In this document: positions 53,709 through 62,622 of the stretch, piece by piece
Layout: every line of letters starts with the position of its first letter
How positions within the stretch are numbered: position 1 is the first letter of the stretch
Position numbers and translations under genes: made by a program
Notes under the pieces: model-generated
Database searches by the model: none
Told to the model about the DNA's origin: nothing
The model's input: the letters and a program-made list of their open reading frames with translations, nothing else
Source: Bacteroidales bacterium
GTDB lineage: Bacteria; Bacteroidota; Bacteroidia; Bacteroidales; VadinHA17
DNA: 64,000 bases
Assembly (NCBI GenBank): GCA_003141895.1
Contig: PLNT01000026.1
Location: 1 to 64,000 of the forward strand
Direction of reading: 5' to 3'

Positions 53709-53754
53709 CCTGTCCTGGGATGATTCACAATTGTACTCATTCTGCCAGGACAGG
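53709..53754. repeat. Perfect 10-bp inverted repeat next to the DUF4038 fragment
   Basis: CCTGTCCTGG (53709-53718) and CCAGGACAGG (53745-53754) face each other across 26 bases. It ends where DUF4038-type coding similarity begins. Confidence 0.6.
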
Positions 53755-54380
53755 GAAAATCATGGCAGGGGATCTCTGTAGATTTCAACCATGGGAAATT
53801 GAAAATATCAGAAAATAAGCGATTCCTGGTTTTTGAAGATGGAACACCATTTTTTTATCTGGGTGACACTGGATGGGAATTGTTTCACCGGCTTAATATG
53901 GATGATGTCGAAGAATATCTTGAAAATAGACGGGCAAAAGGATTTACTGTGATCCAGGCAGTTGCTCTTGCCGAGTTTGATGGTTTAAATACACCCAACC
54001 CGGAAGGTACTAAACCATTGATCAACAATGATCCTCGCACCCCAGATGAGGCATATTTTAAGTATGTAGATAAGATAATTTATAAGGCTTATGAAAAAGG
54101 TTTATTCATAGGATTATTACCTACCTGGGGAGATAAAGTAGACAAAAAATGGGGCATCGGACCTGTAATATTCAACAAGGAGAATGCATCAGTTTATGGG
54201 AAATGGATTGGAAACAGATATAAAGATTTTAAAAATATAATATGGATAATAGGTGGCGACAGGGAAGGCGGAGGAGACAATAAAGCCATCTGGGATGCAC
54301 TTGCAGAAGGGATCAAGTCAGTTGACAAGAATCATCTTATGACATTTCATCCCGGAGGAGAAAGAAGTTCTTCAGACTAA
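53755..54380 (+). pseudogene. DUF4038 (apiosidase-like) glycoside hydrolase fragment
   Basis: The frame reads GKLKISENKRFLVFEDG, GTPFFYLGDTGWELFHRLN, RRAKGFTVIQAVALAEFDG, GLLPTWGDKVDKKWG and IWIIGGDREGG, the first half of the DUF4038/PF13204 TIM-barrel family (apiosidase-like). The frame stays open upstream to about 53755 with GKSWQGISVDFNH, which has no start or signal peptide. The only start candidate is a TTG at 53799, inside the domain. It stops at HPGGERSSSD, where intact relatives continue for well over 150 residues, and a REP element follows. It is cut at both ends and therefore a remnant. It may be the other half of the DUF5060 fragment at 27719-28042. Confidence 0.82.
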
Positions 54381-54412
54381 CTTTAAAGCTCCAGGAATAT
54401 AACCCCAATGTA

Positions 54413-54535
54413 CGACCCCCTGCCGCTACGCTCCCGATAGCTATCGGGATGTTCCCCTAAAGGGGGGCTAATTCGGTGACGTTGATGTAATTATTGATAG
54501 ACTGAGAATTTACCCCCCCTTTTGGGGGGCCCGAC
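54413..54535. repeat. REP-like element, copy 5 (variant)
   Basis: The element contains CCCGATAGCTATCGGG (54433-54448), a CCCCTAAAGGGG hairpin (54454-54465) and a second C7/G6 hairpin at 54513-54529. It sits directly after the end of the DUF4038 fragment and before the end of the surface-protein cluster. Confidence 0.7.
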
Positions 54536-54578
54536 CTTTGTGGTTAATGGATTTATCACTTTTTCTATAAGCAGGAAA

Positions 54579-56741
54579 TCACCTAACCCTTAGAATTTTT
54601 TGAGTCGAGAATATCTTTCCTTCCTTTGTAATCCCCTGAACATTAATTTCATAATCTGCTTTATTATCAGAACTCCAGAATTCAATCCTGGCCTTGCCTT
54701 CCTTATCTGTTTTAACTGAAGGATTCCAATACAATGTATTTCTGTAATCAGGAATCCTGCTTTCCATGGTTTGTAAGGTTGTATAATCCGGTGAAATGAA
54801 AGAATTGACCGGTTCTAATACTCTGTAAGGCATCCTGATCATATATTCAGGTAATGAAACACAACTGAAATCACCGGCTTTTGTAATCACGTTAATTATT
54901 CCGGGGAAAAAATACCTGCCGACAAAGTATTTTTCCCTGATTAAATCAATTTTTTCAACAATTTCAGGATCAATGTTGGCAATCAATGAAGCATCTTTTA
55001 TTATTATGCCATCGATCATCAGACATGGATACGTCGTATACTGATTGTCTGCTATATGATATGTTAGAGATATTTCATCGCCCGATTTTTTCCTTTTTAA
55101 CGAAACACCTGGCAAAAGCTCAAATATGATTTCACTCATAACCGGCAGATTAATGTAATCCGAAAGAACGAGCTCAAAATCAGGCTTCCCATAGAATCTT
55201 AATGGTATTACCGGATTATAGATGGCCTTTTGCTGGGTCCCGAGTGAGGGATTACCATAAATTTTCTGAACCTGATGATTCACACTTAATTTGGAGATAA
55301 AGGCCGGAATAGTCTTATTAGATGAGTCGGCGACAGAGACCTGGCTGATGTATTTATCTGAAAATGATGATTCGATATTAATTTTACGATTCTTATTGCC
55401 ATTATCAGGAATGACTATCAAATCTTTAAGCCCTTCATCGATGTGGATTCTGAAACAAAAATGACCTTCATTATCTGTCCTCGTGTACTGAAAATCTGCT
55501 TCTTTACCAGGAGTGCACATAAGGAGATATTCAGGATCACTGATTGACATACCTTCATTTGTCACAAGATCTCCCATCAGTAAATGATACTCATTTTCAG
55601 TCGGGTATTTAAAATGAGGCAAATCTCCTGAAAAGATTTCTTTCCAGTTTATCCAGTTACTTTTTAAAGATGAAAGGATACTGTCCATTTTGACGTTATG
55701 AAGTTCGCTAAGTTCTTTTCTGTTAATGTCAGGTCCAAATTCCGTCCCGAATACCAGATAATCAGACATGTCGTCACTTTCTTTCCGCTGCACAGGAGAA
55801 ACAGATATACTTAGATTAGTCGAATCCGCGATAGAACTTTTCCTGTTTTGAAGTTGAATATCAAGAACGACTTTATTTCTTAAACTGCAACTGTCAGCCG
55901 ATTTTAAAGTGATCTGATTTGATTTGAGAGGAGGAGTATAAATATATCTTTCATAAAAAGGTTCACCGGAAGAATTAAAAAAAGTGATCTGATTTATCCC
56001 TGAACTCAGTATTTTTTTTGGTAATGAGATACTTGTTGATTCTCCTGTCATATTTTCAGAACTTATATAATTTATGTTCCCATGAGTCTGAATAAAAATG
56101 TAAAAAATGTTTTTGTTTTCATCCCTGAATTTTTTATCCGCATCCAGAAACACTTCCAATGTATCGGATTTTAAATTATTGATATTGACGTTTACTTCAG
56201 GGTTTCTGTCCAGTTGTAAATCATTGCTTTGCTTTGACAAAACATTATTGTCCTGAGTTCTAATTGCTTTTGAGGGTTTAGTATTTATAGCATTGTAAAC
56301 CAGAATATTTTTCATAAAACAATTATAGGGCAGAAAATTTTTCATCCAGTTTGTATAAGCTCTGATGGTATAAGTACCAGTACTCAAAGTATCAGGCAAT
56401 ATTATCTGCCCCGGACCCAATCCTTTAGTAATAAGAATTCTCTTTTGAACAACAGGCCGGTTTGCACTATTTAATAGTTCGAAATATACGATTGAGCTGT
56501 TACCTGATGACAGAAGGCTCTGTCTGTCAATTAAATATGTGTTAAACCAAAGATTTTCTCCTGATATATATTCTTCACGGTCGGTGTGAATAAATATTTC
56601 TTCCCTTGGAACAGATTTGCAATAGTTTAAAAATCTCTGTCTCAGATAATCTGATTTATCGGAAGAGCTCTGACCATAAATGCCCTGAAGTAACAGGAAC
56701 TGCATCAGAATCAATATTGCAGGTTTTATTTTCTTTATCAT
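54579..56741 (-). CDS. Exported MG2/plug-like large surface or periplasmic protein
   Basis: This 720-residue protein has a signal peptide ending GIYG. Residues ~45-150 (EEIFIHTDREEYISGENLWF, then TLSTGTYTIRAYTNWMKNF) match the macroglobulin MG2-type domain seen in Bacteroidota proteins next to TonB receptors. A region near residues 590-640 (CLMIDGIIIKDASLIANIDP, then FPGIINVITKAG) resembles a TonB plug domain. The C-terminus has an alpha-2-macroglobulin-like TDKEGKARIEFWSSDN. It is probably an outer-membrane-associated accessory of an uptake system. It is the last gene of a tight minus-strand cluster, 20 bases after a DUF4249 gene. A paralogue's C-terminus starts at 63939. Confidence 0.75.
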   Translation of the reverse strand: MIKKIKPAILILMQFLLLQGIYGQSSSDKSDYLRQRFLNYCKSVPREEIFIHTDREEYISGENLWFNTYLIDRQSLLSSGNSSIVYFELLNSANRPVVQKRILITKGLGPGQIILPDTLSTGTYTIRAYTNWMKNFLPYNCFMKNILVYNAINTKPSKAIRTQDNNVLSKQSNDLQLDRNPEVNVNINNLKSDTLEVFLDADKKFRDENKNIFYIFIQTHGNINYISSENMTGESTSISLPKKILSSGINQITFFNSSGEPFYERYIYTPPLKSNQITLKSADSCSLRNKVVLDIQLQNRKSSIADSTNLSISVSPVQRKESDDMSDYLVFGTEFGPDINRKELSELHNVKMDSILSSLKSNWINWKEIFSGDLPHFKYPTENEYHLLMGDLVTNEGMSISDPEYLLMCTPGKEADFQYTRTDNEGHFCFRIHIDEGLKDLIVIPDNGNKNRKINIESSFSDKYISQVSVADSSNKTIPAFISKLSVNHQVQKIYGNPSLGTQQKAIYNPVIPLRFYGKPDFELVLSDYINLPVMSEIIFELLPGVSLKRKKSGDEISLTYHIADNQYTTYPCLMIDGIIIKDASLIANIDPEIVEKIDLIREKYFVGRYFFPGIINVITKAGDFSCVSLPEYMIRMPYRVLEPVNSFISPDYTTLQTMESRIPDYRNTLYWNPSVKTDKEGKARIEFWSSDNKADYEINVQGITKEGKIFSTQKILRVR

Positions 56742-56761
56742 TTGATTACTCTCTACGAAAA

Positions 56762-57892
56762 CTACTTTTTATCATCCATCCAGAAATCGGGTTTTATGGT
56801 TGTACCTCGTGTGGTACAATCCGCACATTCCCTATGTGTTGTAATTTCAAAAGTTGAACTGCAAGGTATTGAACACTTATGATATACTAATATCCAAATC
56901 CATTCATTTATTCCTATAGGTTTATCGGTGTCAATAGTGTCTGTAACACAGTTGGCATACTGGTTAATAATACCCTCAAAATTATCTGAAATGAAAATCC
57001 TTTTTGACGATTTTGCTGAAACGGAGAAATAGCCTAATACAACTTTTTCCGGATTTTCGATACAATGAATATTGCTGGGAATAGATGAAGGGATTATATC
57101 ATAAAGTCCACCTACCTGAATAGCAACATTTTGAATTTTCTCCCAGTAATTGAATTCGTCTTCATTAAGTGAATATTGATTCACTTCTATGCTGTATCTG
57201 GTTTTCAACCTGTCAGTTGCATTTGTAATATAATTAACCGGGAGACGGTTTATCGTTGCTTCATTAAAGGCGGCTGTACTTTTAATATTTATTGCATGAG
57301 ATTTATCTGATATCCAGCATGTCTGATTTGGAACATCAAAAAGAAGCCTCAGCTGCCATGTCTCCGAATAATCCCATCTGTAATACTTGCAATTGTCTGC
57401 CGGATCGTGGGTATTAAGGAAAATCTGGCAGGCATCGATTCCTTTAAAGTTTTCATAAGGCTGTTCAACAACTTTTTTCTCATAGTAGAGGCTATCAATC
57501 GGCGGCACTGCTTTCATTTCAATCGGCAATGATTCGTAGTTAAGGTTATCAGAATTTGTGCTGAGATGCAATGTATAATATCTTCCAGGAACACCCCTGA
57601 ATTTGGAAGCATCGGTTATATAAGTTCCTTTATTGATTTCATTTAAACCAAAAGAGTTCCCCATATTATCTGATATAAAGACTTTGCTTCCGCTCACAGG
57701 AGTTGCTTCATTTATGTGCCCAAACGGTAACGATTTCGAAAGTTTAATCGTGTCAGTCTCCTGCTTATCAGTTATCAGACCCTGAACAACGAGAAGTTCC
57801 TTCTCCTCAGTAATCTGAGGAATAAATTGAGTTATACAGCTACTTAACAATTGCGAGATCAGTAAAAATATTATAAAGTTCTTTTTAATCAT
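56762..57892 (-). CDS. DUF4249-family outer-membrane lipoprotein, copy 1
   Basis: The frame opens at a TTG (57898), but ATG at 57892 gives MIKKNFIIFLLISQLLSSC, a clean lipoprotein signal (Cys19), and 376 residues. The body follows the DUF4249 pattern: LLVVQGLITDKQETDTIKLS, VPPIDSLYYE, ACQIFLNTHDPADNCKYYRW, YSLNEDEFNYWEKIQNV, VLGYFSVSAKSSKRIFISDN, and the C-terminal Cys-x2-Cys in CADCTTRGT then KPDFW. The function of the family is not established. Association with a TonB receptor suggests a surface-exposed partner. It is a close paralogue of the gene directly upstream. Confidence 0.85.
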   Translation of the reverse strand: MIKKNFIIFLLISQLLSSCITQFIPQITEEKELLVVQGLITDKQETDTIKLSKSLPFGHINEATPVSGSKVFISDNMGNSFGLNEINKGTYITDASKFRGVPGRYYTLHLSTNSDNLNYESLPIEMKAVPPIDSLYYEKKVVEQPYENFKGIDACQIFLNTHDPADNCKYYRWDYSETWQLRLLFDVPNQTCWISDKSHAINIKSTAAFNEATINRLPVNYITNATDRLKTRYSIEVNQYSLNEDEFNYWEKIQNVAIQVGGLYDIIPSSIPSNIHCIENPEKVVLGYFSVSAKSSKRIFISDNFEGIINQYANCVTDTIDTDKPIGINEWIWILVYHKCSIPCSSTFEITTHRECADCTTRGTTIKPDFWMDDKK

Positions 57893-57898
57893 AATCAA

Positions 57899-59095
57899 TT
57901 ATTTATCTTCCCAGAAATCGGGTTTTACATTTGAACCACGTACTGTACAATCTGCGCATCCCTTTTTATCCGTCAGGACTTTAAACGGAGGCCACCAATT
58001 TGGTTCATCTTCAAGAATCCAGACAATTACACCCAATCCCGGAGGATCAACATAAGGGATTGTATCTGTAGCACAATCGCCATACCTGTTAATAATCCCT
58101 TCAAAGTTATCTTTAATGAATAGCCTCTTTGAGGATTTTGCAGATACACTGAAGTAGCCTAATACTTTTTCGGTTGGATCTTCAATGCATTTGACATTGC
58201 TCTGAACCGAGGCTGGAATTATATCAAAAAAACCTCCTACGTCTACGCCAACATTTTGAATTTTTTCCCAGTAACTGTACTCATCTTCATTTAAAGAATA
58301 TTGATTCACAAGGATGCTATATTTCGTTTTCAATCTGTCAGTAAAATTTGTAATATAATTTATTGGGTACCTGGTTATCACTGATTCATCAAACGCGGCT
58401 GTACTTTTAATATTTATTGAATGTGATTTATCTGATATCCAGCAAGTTTGATTTTGAACTGGAAAAAGGAGCCTGAGTATCCATGTTTCTGCGAAATCCC
58501 ATCTGAAATACCGGCATTTACTTTCCGGATCATGAGTGTTCAGGTAAATCTGGCAGCCGTCAACTCCGTTAAAAAACTTATCAGGAATTGCCTTTTCGAT
58601 AACTGTTTTTTCATAATATAAACTATCAATTGGAGGAACCGGTTTCATCTCCATCGGATTTGACTCGTAATTAAAATTATATGTTTCAGAATTTGTCTTC
58701 ACATGCAGAGTATAAAATCGTCCGATTATACCTTGAAAAGATGATGGGGTAATGTATTTTCCTGCAGATGATTCCGAGAGAGGGAAAATATTATCAAGAT
58801 TATCGGTTATAGTTACAGTGCATCCGTGTACAGGTCGTGCATCACTTACCTGTCCCAGCGGCAGTGATTTTGATAGTTTAATTGTATCGGTTTCAGGCTG
58901 ATCTGTTATTAAACCCTGAACAACGAGAAGTTCCTTCTGCTCCTCAATCTGTGGAACAAATTGAGCAATACAGCTATTCAGGACAACTAAGATCAGTATA
59001 AAAATAAAATGAAGTCGAGGAAAAGAATATTGGCAATTATTGACGCCACCCCAAAGGAGTGCAAATTGATAATATTTGCTAATATTTGATATCAT
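57899..59095 (-). CDS. DUF4249-family outer-membrane lipoprotein, copy 2
   Basis: This 398-residue protein carries the same DUF4249 landmarks as its neighbours, including VPPIDSLYYE, YSLNEDEYSYWEKIQNV and the terminal CADCTVRGS then KPDFWED. The lipobox is VLNSC at Cys42, preceded by an unusually long 27-residue polar lead before the hydrophobic stretch. The true start may therefore be later or non-standard. It lies 5 bases after the TonB receptor stop and 6 bases before copy 1, so the three are certainly one transcript. Confidence 0.84.
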   Translation of the reverse strand: MISNISKYYQFALLWGGVNNCQYSFPRLHFIFILILVVLNSCIAQFVPQIEEQKELLVVQGLITDQPETDTIKLSKSLPLGQVSDARPVHGCTVTITDNLDNIFPLSESSAGKYITPSSFQGIIGRFYTLHVKTNSETYNFNYESNPMEMKPVPPIDSLYYEKTVIEKAIPDKFFNGVDGCQIYLNTHDPESKCRYFRWDFAETWILRLLFPVQNQTCWISDKSHSINIKSTAAFDESVITRYPINYITNFTDRLKTKYSILVNQYSLNEDEYSYWEKIQNVGVDVGGFFDIIPASVQSNVKCIEDPTEKVLGYFSVSAKSSKRLFIKDNFEGIINRYGDCATDTIPYVDPPGLGVIVWILEDEPNWWPPFKVLTDKKGCADCTVRGSNVKPDFWEDK

Positions 59096-59100
59096 TTCAT

Positions 59101-61830
59101 TTAAAAATCAAAACTACAGGTAACTGATGGAATTGCTCTGCCAAAAACCGAAAGTTTGTAGCCTGTATATAAATCCCCCACCTTTTTGAAATATATTGAA
59201 TATACATTTTCTCTTCCAAGAAGGTTATAAACTGAGAATGTCCAGTTTGGATGGATCAATCTGCGTGCTCTCAGATTTCCGTTCACCTGGAAAGAGAGAT
59301 CGAGCCTCGAATAATCAGGGATCCTGTATTTATTCCGGTCGGAATAATGTATGAGTACTTCATCATACATAGCATATGTGGAAACAGGATATGTGATGGG
59401 TCGTCCTGTGCTCCATGTATAGTTCGATGAAATACTAAACCGCCGGGAGAAAATATAGTTAAAAGTAATAATCAGGTCATTTGGCTTATCGAAATTGGCT
59501 GGAAACCATTTTCCTGAGTTTATCATTTCTTCACTGAAGTCACTGATGCTTCTAACGAACGTCCTGGAATATGTATAACCAATACTGTACCTCAATTTTC
59601 CCTCTGTTCTTTTCAGAACAAGCTCAAGTCCATATGCTTTCCCTTTTACATTTACAATGTCTTTTTCTATGTTGTCGTCCATAATGAAATCTGTACCTCC
59701 TTTAAAATCGATCATATTCTGAATACTCTTATAATATATCTCGGCGGAAGCTTCAAAGGAATTACTAAACACTTCATAAAACCCTGCTGCAACCTGATCT
59801 CCAATCTCTGGTTTTATATAGTAATCACTTAGTTTCCACGTATCTGTCGGAGAAATAGAAGTTGAATTTGAAAGTAAATGAAGGTATTGCCGAGTCCTGT
59901 TGTAATTTATTTTAATTGAACTTTTGTCAGATATCCGATAGTTAAGTGAGACTCTGAATTCAGGACCGGCATATTTATTTATAACTTTGCCTGACTTGAA
60001 ATTAAGTGTATCAATAATTGTTGAAGTGCTTTTCGAAAACTCCGGATTGTAGATCATAACGGTCTGGGGACCAAAATCAAAATAGGATGACATCCTCAGA
60101 CCCAAATTAACTGACAGCATATCGTTTATCAAAAATTTGTCATCAATATAAAGAGCTCCTTCCCATGAGCGCTGCATTTGGAGCCGCGTGGGAGCAACAA
60201 CTGATGAATCACCATATGGAAGATAACTTCCCGGATTAATAGCATACCTTGTAAGATCGAGACCAAAATTAATTTCATTCCTGCCAAGGAACCAGTTGAA
60301 ATCTGCTTTGAAACCAGTGCTGTTAATTTTATGAGCCAGAACAAATGCTTCAGTTTGTAAATATTGACTTGATACTTCATAATCATATGAACTATTATTC
60401 ACTGAAATTGAAGAGAAAAGTCTGCTGTTAAAGAAGTGTCTCCATTTTAAAGCAATAACATTATTATTATATCTGTAGGTTGTATCTGATTTAAAACGGA
60501 ATGCATCATGACTTGTGTAACCACTCAGATCTATTTTATTGTTTTTATTAAAGTCATAAGTTATTTTGCCGTTAAAATCATAAAATGAAGCTCTGCTGTT
60601 ATGAATAGATGGATCGTTAATTAAACCTAATATCCAGTTTGAATAAGTGGTACGGGCTGTGAGGTCATAGGTTAGAGTATCTTTTATTATGGGACCTTCA
60701 ACTGATAAGTGCGCTGTTATAGGGCTGATCCCTGCATTGCCTGAAAATTCCTTTTTATTTCCTTCTTTAGCACCAATATCAAGTACAGAAGATATTCTTC
60801 CGCCATACCTGCTTGGTATTCCGCCCTTATATAATGTCACATCCTTAATAATATCGGAATTGACTGCCGAAAAGAATCCAAAGAAATGGGAGGAATTGTA
60901 TATCGGAGCTCCATAAAGAAGAATCAGGTTCTGATCGGCAGATCCTCCTCTGACGTTAAATCCTGCTGAACCTTCCCCAACCGACTGAACACCCGGTAAT
61001 AAAAGAACGCTTTTTATTATGTCAGATTCACCCATGGAAGTCGGTAGCAACTTGAACGAATTCATATTTATCTTTTCAGCTCCTACTTCAAATCGCTGGA
61101 GAGTAACACTTTTCTGAGCTGAGATGACTGTTTCCTTTAACGGGATAAGAACACTGCTCATATCAGTATTAAGTTCGCCTGCTCCGTAAAGATTCACATT
61201 GAGAGTCTTTTCTCTCATCCCGATAAAAGAGAACTTAACCTGGTAAATTCCCCGTGGAAGGGTTAATGTGTAAAATCCATACTCATTGGTTATGGCTCCA
61301 AGTGAAAGTTTCTGAATAAAAACTGTTACACCCGCAACAGGTTCCCGCGTGTCCTTGTTAGTTATATATCCCGAGACAGCAGCTTTCCCTGGGTTATTTT
61401 TTTCTGCAGGATTACCGATTTCCACTGAAGAGATTTCTGCAGTTCGCTGTGTTTCAGACAAACTTGAAAAATCTGAAGGTGGAAGAAATTTATTGTCTTT
61501 CTCAACTGGTAACGAAGAAATTTTAACAGCATAATTATTTGTGATAACTATGTTCCCCGATTCTTCAATTACATAGAATAAAGCAGACCCTTTGAAAAGG
61601 TTATCAAGAACGCATGATAAGGTTGAACAATCAGGATATTCACCTAATTTCAATTCATTAATCCATTCATCCTTATAAAAGAATTTGACAGGTAATAGTT
61701 TTTCTGTTTTAGCAACAAATTCTTTAAAAGTCAGATCCTTAAAGCTTCCGGATAATTTATATTTTTCCTGCGCACCAACCTTAGAGGTTGCAAGCAAGAG
61801 AATGATCAGGATCAGGTTTCTAAGTTTCAT
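59101..61830 (-). CDS. TonB-dependent receptor with STN and carboxypeptidase-like N-terminal domains
   Basis: This 909-residue outer-membrane protein has a signal peptide ending KVGAQ. Next come an STN-type domain (~25-95, FKEFVAKTEKLLPVKFFY), a carboxypeptidase-regulatory-like domain (~150-235, VSGYITNKDTREPVAGVTVF), a plug (~250-350, LLLPGVQSVGEGSAGFNVRG, then PSRYGGRISSVLDI) and a 22-strand-type barrel ending SVTCSFDF with a terminal aromatic residue. An STN domain often implies signalling to an anti-sigma factor, though none is seen here. It is flanked by DUF4249 lipoproteins rather than SusD, so the ligand may be peptide or metal rather than glycan. Confidence 0.9.
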   Translation of the reverse strand: MKLRNLILIILLLATSKVGAQEKYKLSGSFKDLTFKEFVAKTEKLLPVKFFYKDEWINELKLGEYPDCSTLSCVLDNLFKGSALFYVIEESGNIVITNNYAVKISSLPVEKDNKFLPPSDFSSLSETQRTAEISSVEIGNPAEKNNPGKAAVSGYITNKDTREPVAGVTVFIQKLSLGAITNEYGFYTLTLPRGIYQVKFSFIGMREKTLNVNLYGAGELNTDMSSVLIPLKETVISAQKSVTLQRFEVGAEKINMNSFKLLPTSMGESDIIKSVLLLPGVQSVGEGSAGFNVRGGSADQNLILLYGAPIYNSSHFFGFFSAVNSDIIKDVTLYKGGIPSRYGGRISSVLDIGAKEGNKKEFSGNAGISPITAHLSVEGPIIKDTLTYDLTARTTYSNWILGLINDPSIHNSRASFYDFNGKITYDFNKNNKIDLSGYTSHDAFRFKSDTTYRYNNNVIALKWRHFFNSRLFSSISVNNSSYDYEVSSQYLQTEAFVLAHKINSTGFKADFNWFLGRNEINFGLDLTRYAINPGSYLPYGDSSVVAPTRLQMQRSWEGALYIDDKFLINDMLSVNLGLRMSSYFDFGPQTVMIYNPEFSKSTSTIIDTLNFKSGKVINKYAGPEFRVSLNYRISDKSSIKINYNRTRQYLHLLSNSTSISPTDTWKLSDYYIKPEIGDQVAAGFYEVFSNSFEASAEIYYKSIQNMIDFKGGTDFIMDDNIEKDIVNVKGKAYGLELVLKRTEGKLRYSIGYTYSRTFVRSISDFSEEMINSGKWFPANFDKPNDLIITFNYIFSRRFSISSNYTWSTGRPITYPVSTYAMYDEVLIHYSDRNKYRIPDYSRLDLSFQVNGNLRARRLIHPNWTFSVYNLLGRENVYSIYFKKVGDLYTGYKLSVFGRAIPSVTCSFDF

Positions 61831-61839
61831 AATTCAAGT

Positions 61840-62550
61840 TTATTGATTTCTGTCATGAAACCTGATTACCGGAATAAAACTTTCAGGTTCCTTTCCAGAA
61901 ATCCTGAGCTTACTTTTTTTCATAAAATCTTTTAGCTGTATCTTATCCTTCTGAAATAACTTAAACAGATCACCTTTCCCGGACACCGGATATAATTTCT
62001 CATCTGAAACTATAAATATCCTGTTAATCTGATAGAATTTATCATACTTACCTTCTACTGAGAGTTTATCAATTTTTTTTTCAAACTTAAGCAGCAGCGT
62101 AGTCTTCCCCTTATATAAAACATTAAAAAATGATTTAGAGGTTTTCAGGGTATCTTCCTGCATCTTTATAAACTGATATTTCCTGTTTTGAAAGGAAATA
62201 GAAAAGCTGTCAATCAGTTCCTTATTAAGCTGAAGGATTCTTCCGGAGTCTATGGGTGTAAGTACCTCGTCTTTAAAAATATCGTATTTAAGCAAGACAT
62301 TATTAAAAGTTTTGCCCCTTATTGTTAAAATACCCGGTAAATACTCCTTGGAGAACAGGAACTGATCTTCCATAACAAGGTAATAGAGATTCCTCCATAT
62401 TCTACCATTATAAAGAGTCTGGTTGTCCAATAAGGTATCCGATTGAATTGATTTTACTGGTATTGATGAAAGGTCCTGATTCCCCGCGAAAAGGTTAATT
62501 CCGGGGAAAAAAGCAAAAAGTAATAAACTCAGTATACGTAATCTCAACAT
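61840..62550 (-). CDS. Hypothetical exported protein in the TonB/DUF4249 cluster
   Basis: I do not recognise this family. The 236-residue protein has a signal peptide (MLRLRILSLLLFAFFPGINLFAG). Its mature part is rich in charged beta-strand segments, such as EYLPGILTIRGKTFNNVLLKYD, EVLTPIDSG and KTTLLLKFEKKID, followed by FRIV-like strands (FIVSDEKLYP) and a basic C-terminus. It lies 9 bases upstream of the TonB receptor gene and 72 bases after a DUF4249 gene, so it is probably co-expressed. Its position just before the receptor suggests a periplasmic accessory, but no specific role can be stated. Confidence 0.65.
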   Translation of the reverse strand: MLRLRILSLLLFAFFPGINLFAGNQDLSSIPVKSIQSDTLLDNQTLYNGRIWRNLYYLVMEDQFLFSKEYLPGILTIRGKTFNNVLLKYDIFKDEVLTPIDSGRILQLNKELIDSFSISFQNRKYQFIKMQEDTLKTSKSFFNVLYKGKTTLLLKFEKKIDKLSVEGKYDKFYQINRIFIVSDEKLYPVSGKGDLFKLFQKDKIQLKDFMKKSKLRISGKEPESFIPVIRFHDRNQ

Positions 62551-62622
62551 TTTATAAATCAGATAAATTGATATTTTTTAAGGTACGATTCAGGTCCATA
62601 CATTTCCTAGAATAAAAAATAA

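Larger units (their letters stand above)
53269..53754. other. Non-coding gap with promoter, palindromic site and repeats
   Basis: From left to right this gap holds the proB promoter box (53307-53314), an AT-rich stretch, an 18-bp dyad (53443-53460), a composite repeat (53548-53698) and a separate 10-bp inverted repeat (53709-53754). No intact gene is visible. Coding similarity resumes at about 53755 with the DUF4038 fragment. Confidence 0.6.

Noticed and set aside
8787-54535. Repeated C-rich hairpins as a CRISPR array
   Set aside because: Copies are dispersed by many kilobases, are palindromic, and have no regular spacers or cas genes.
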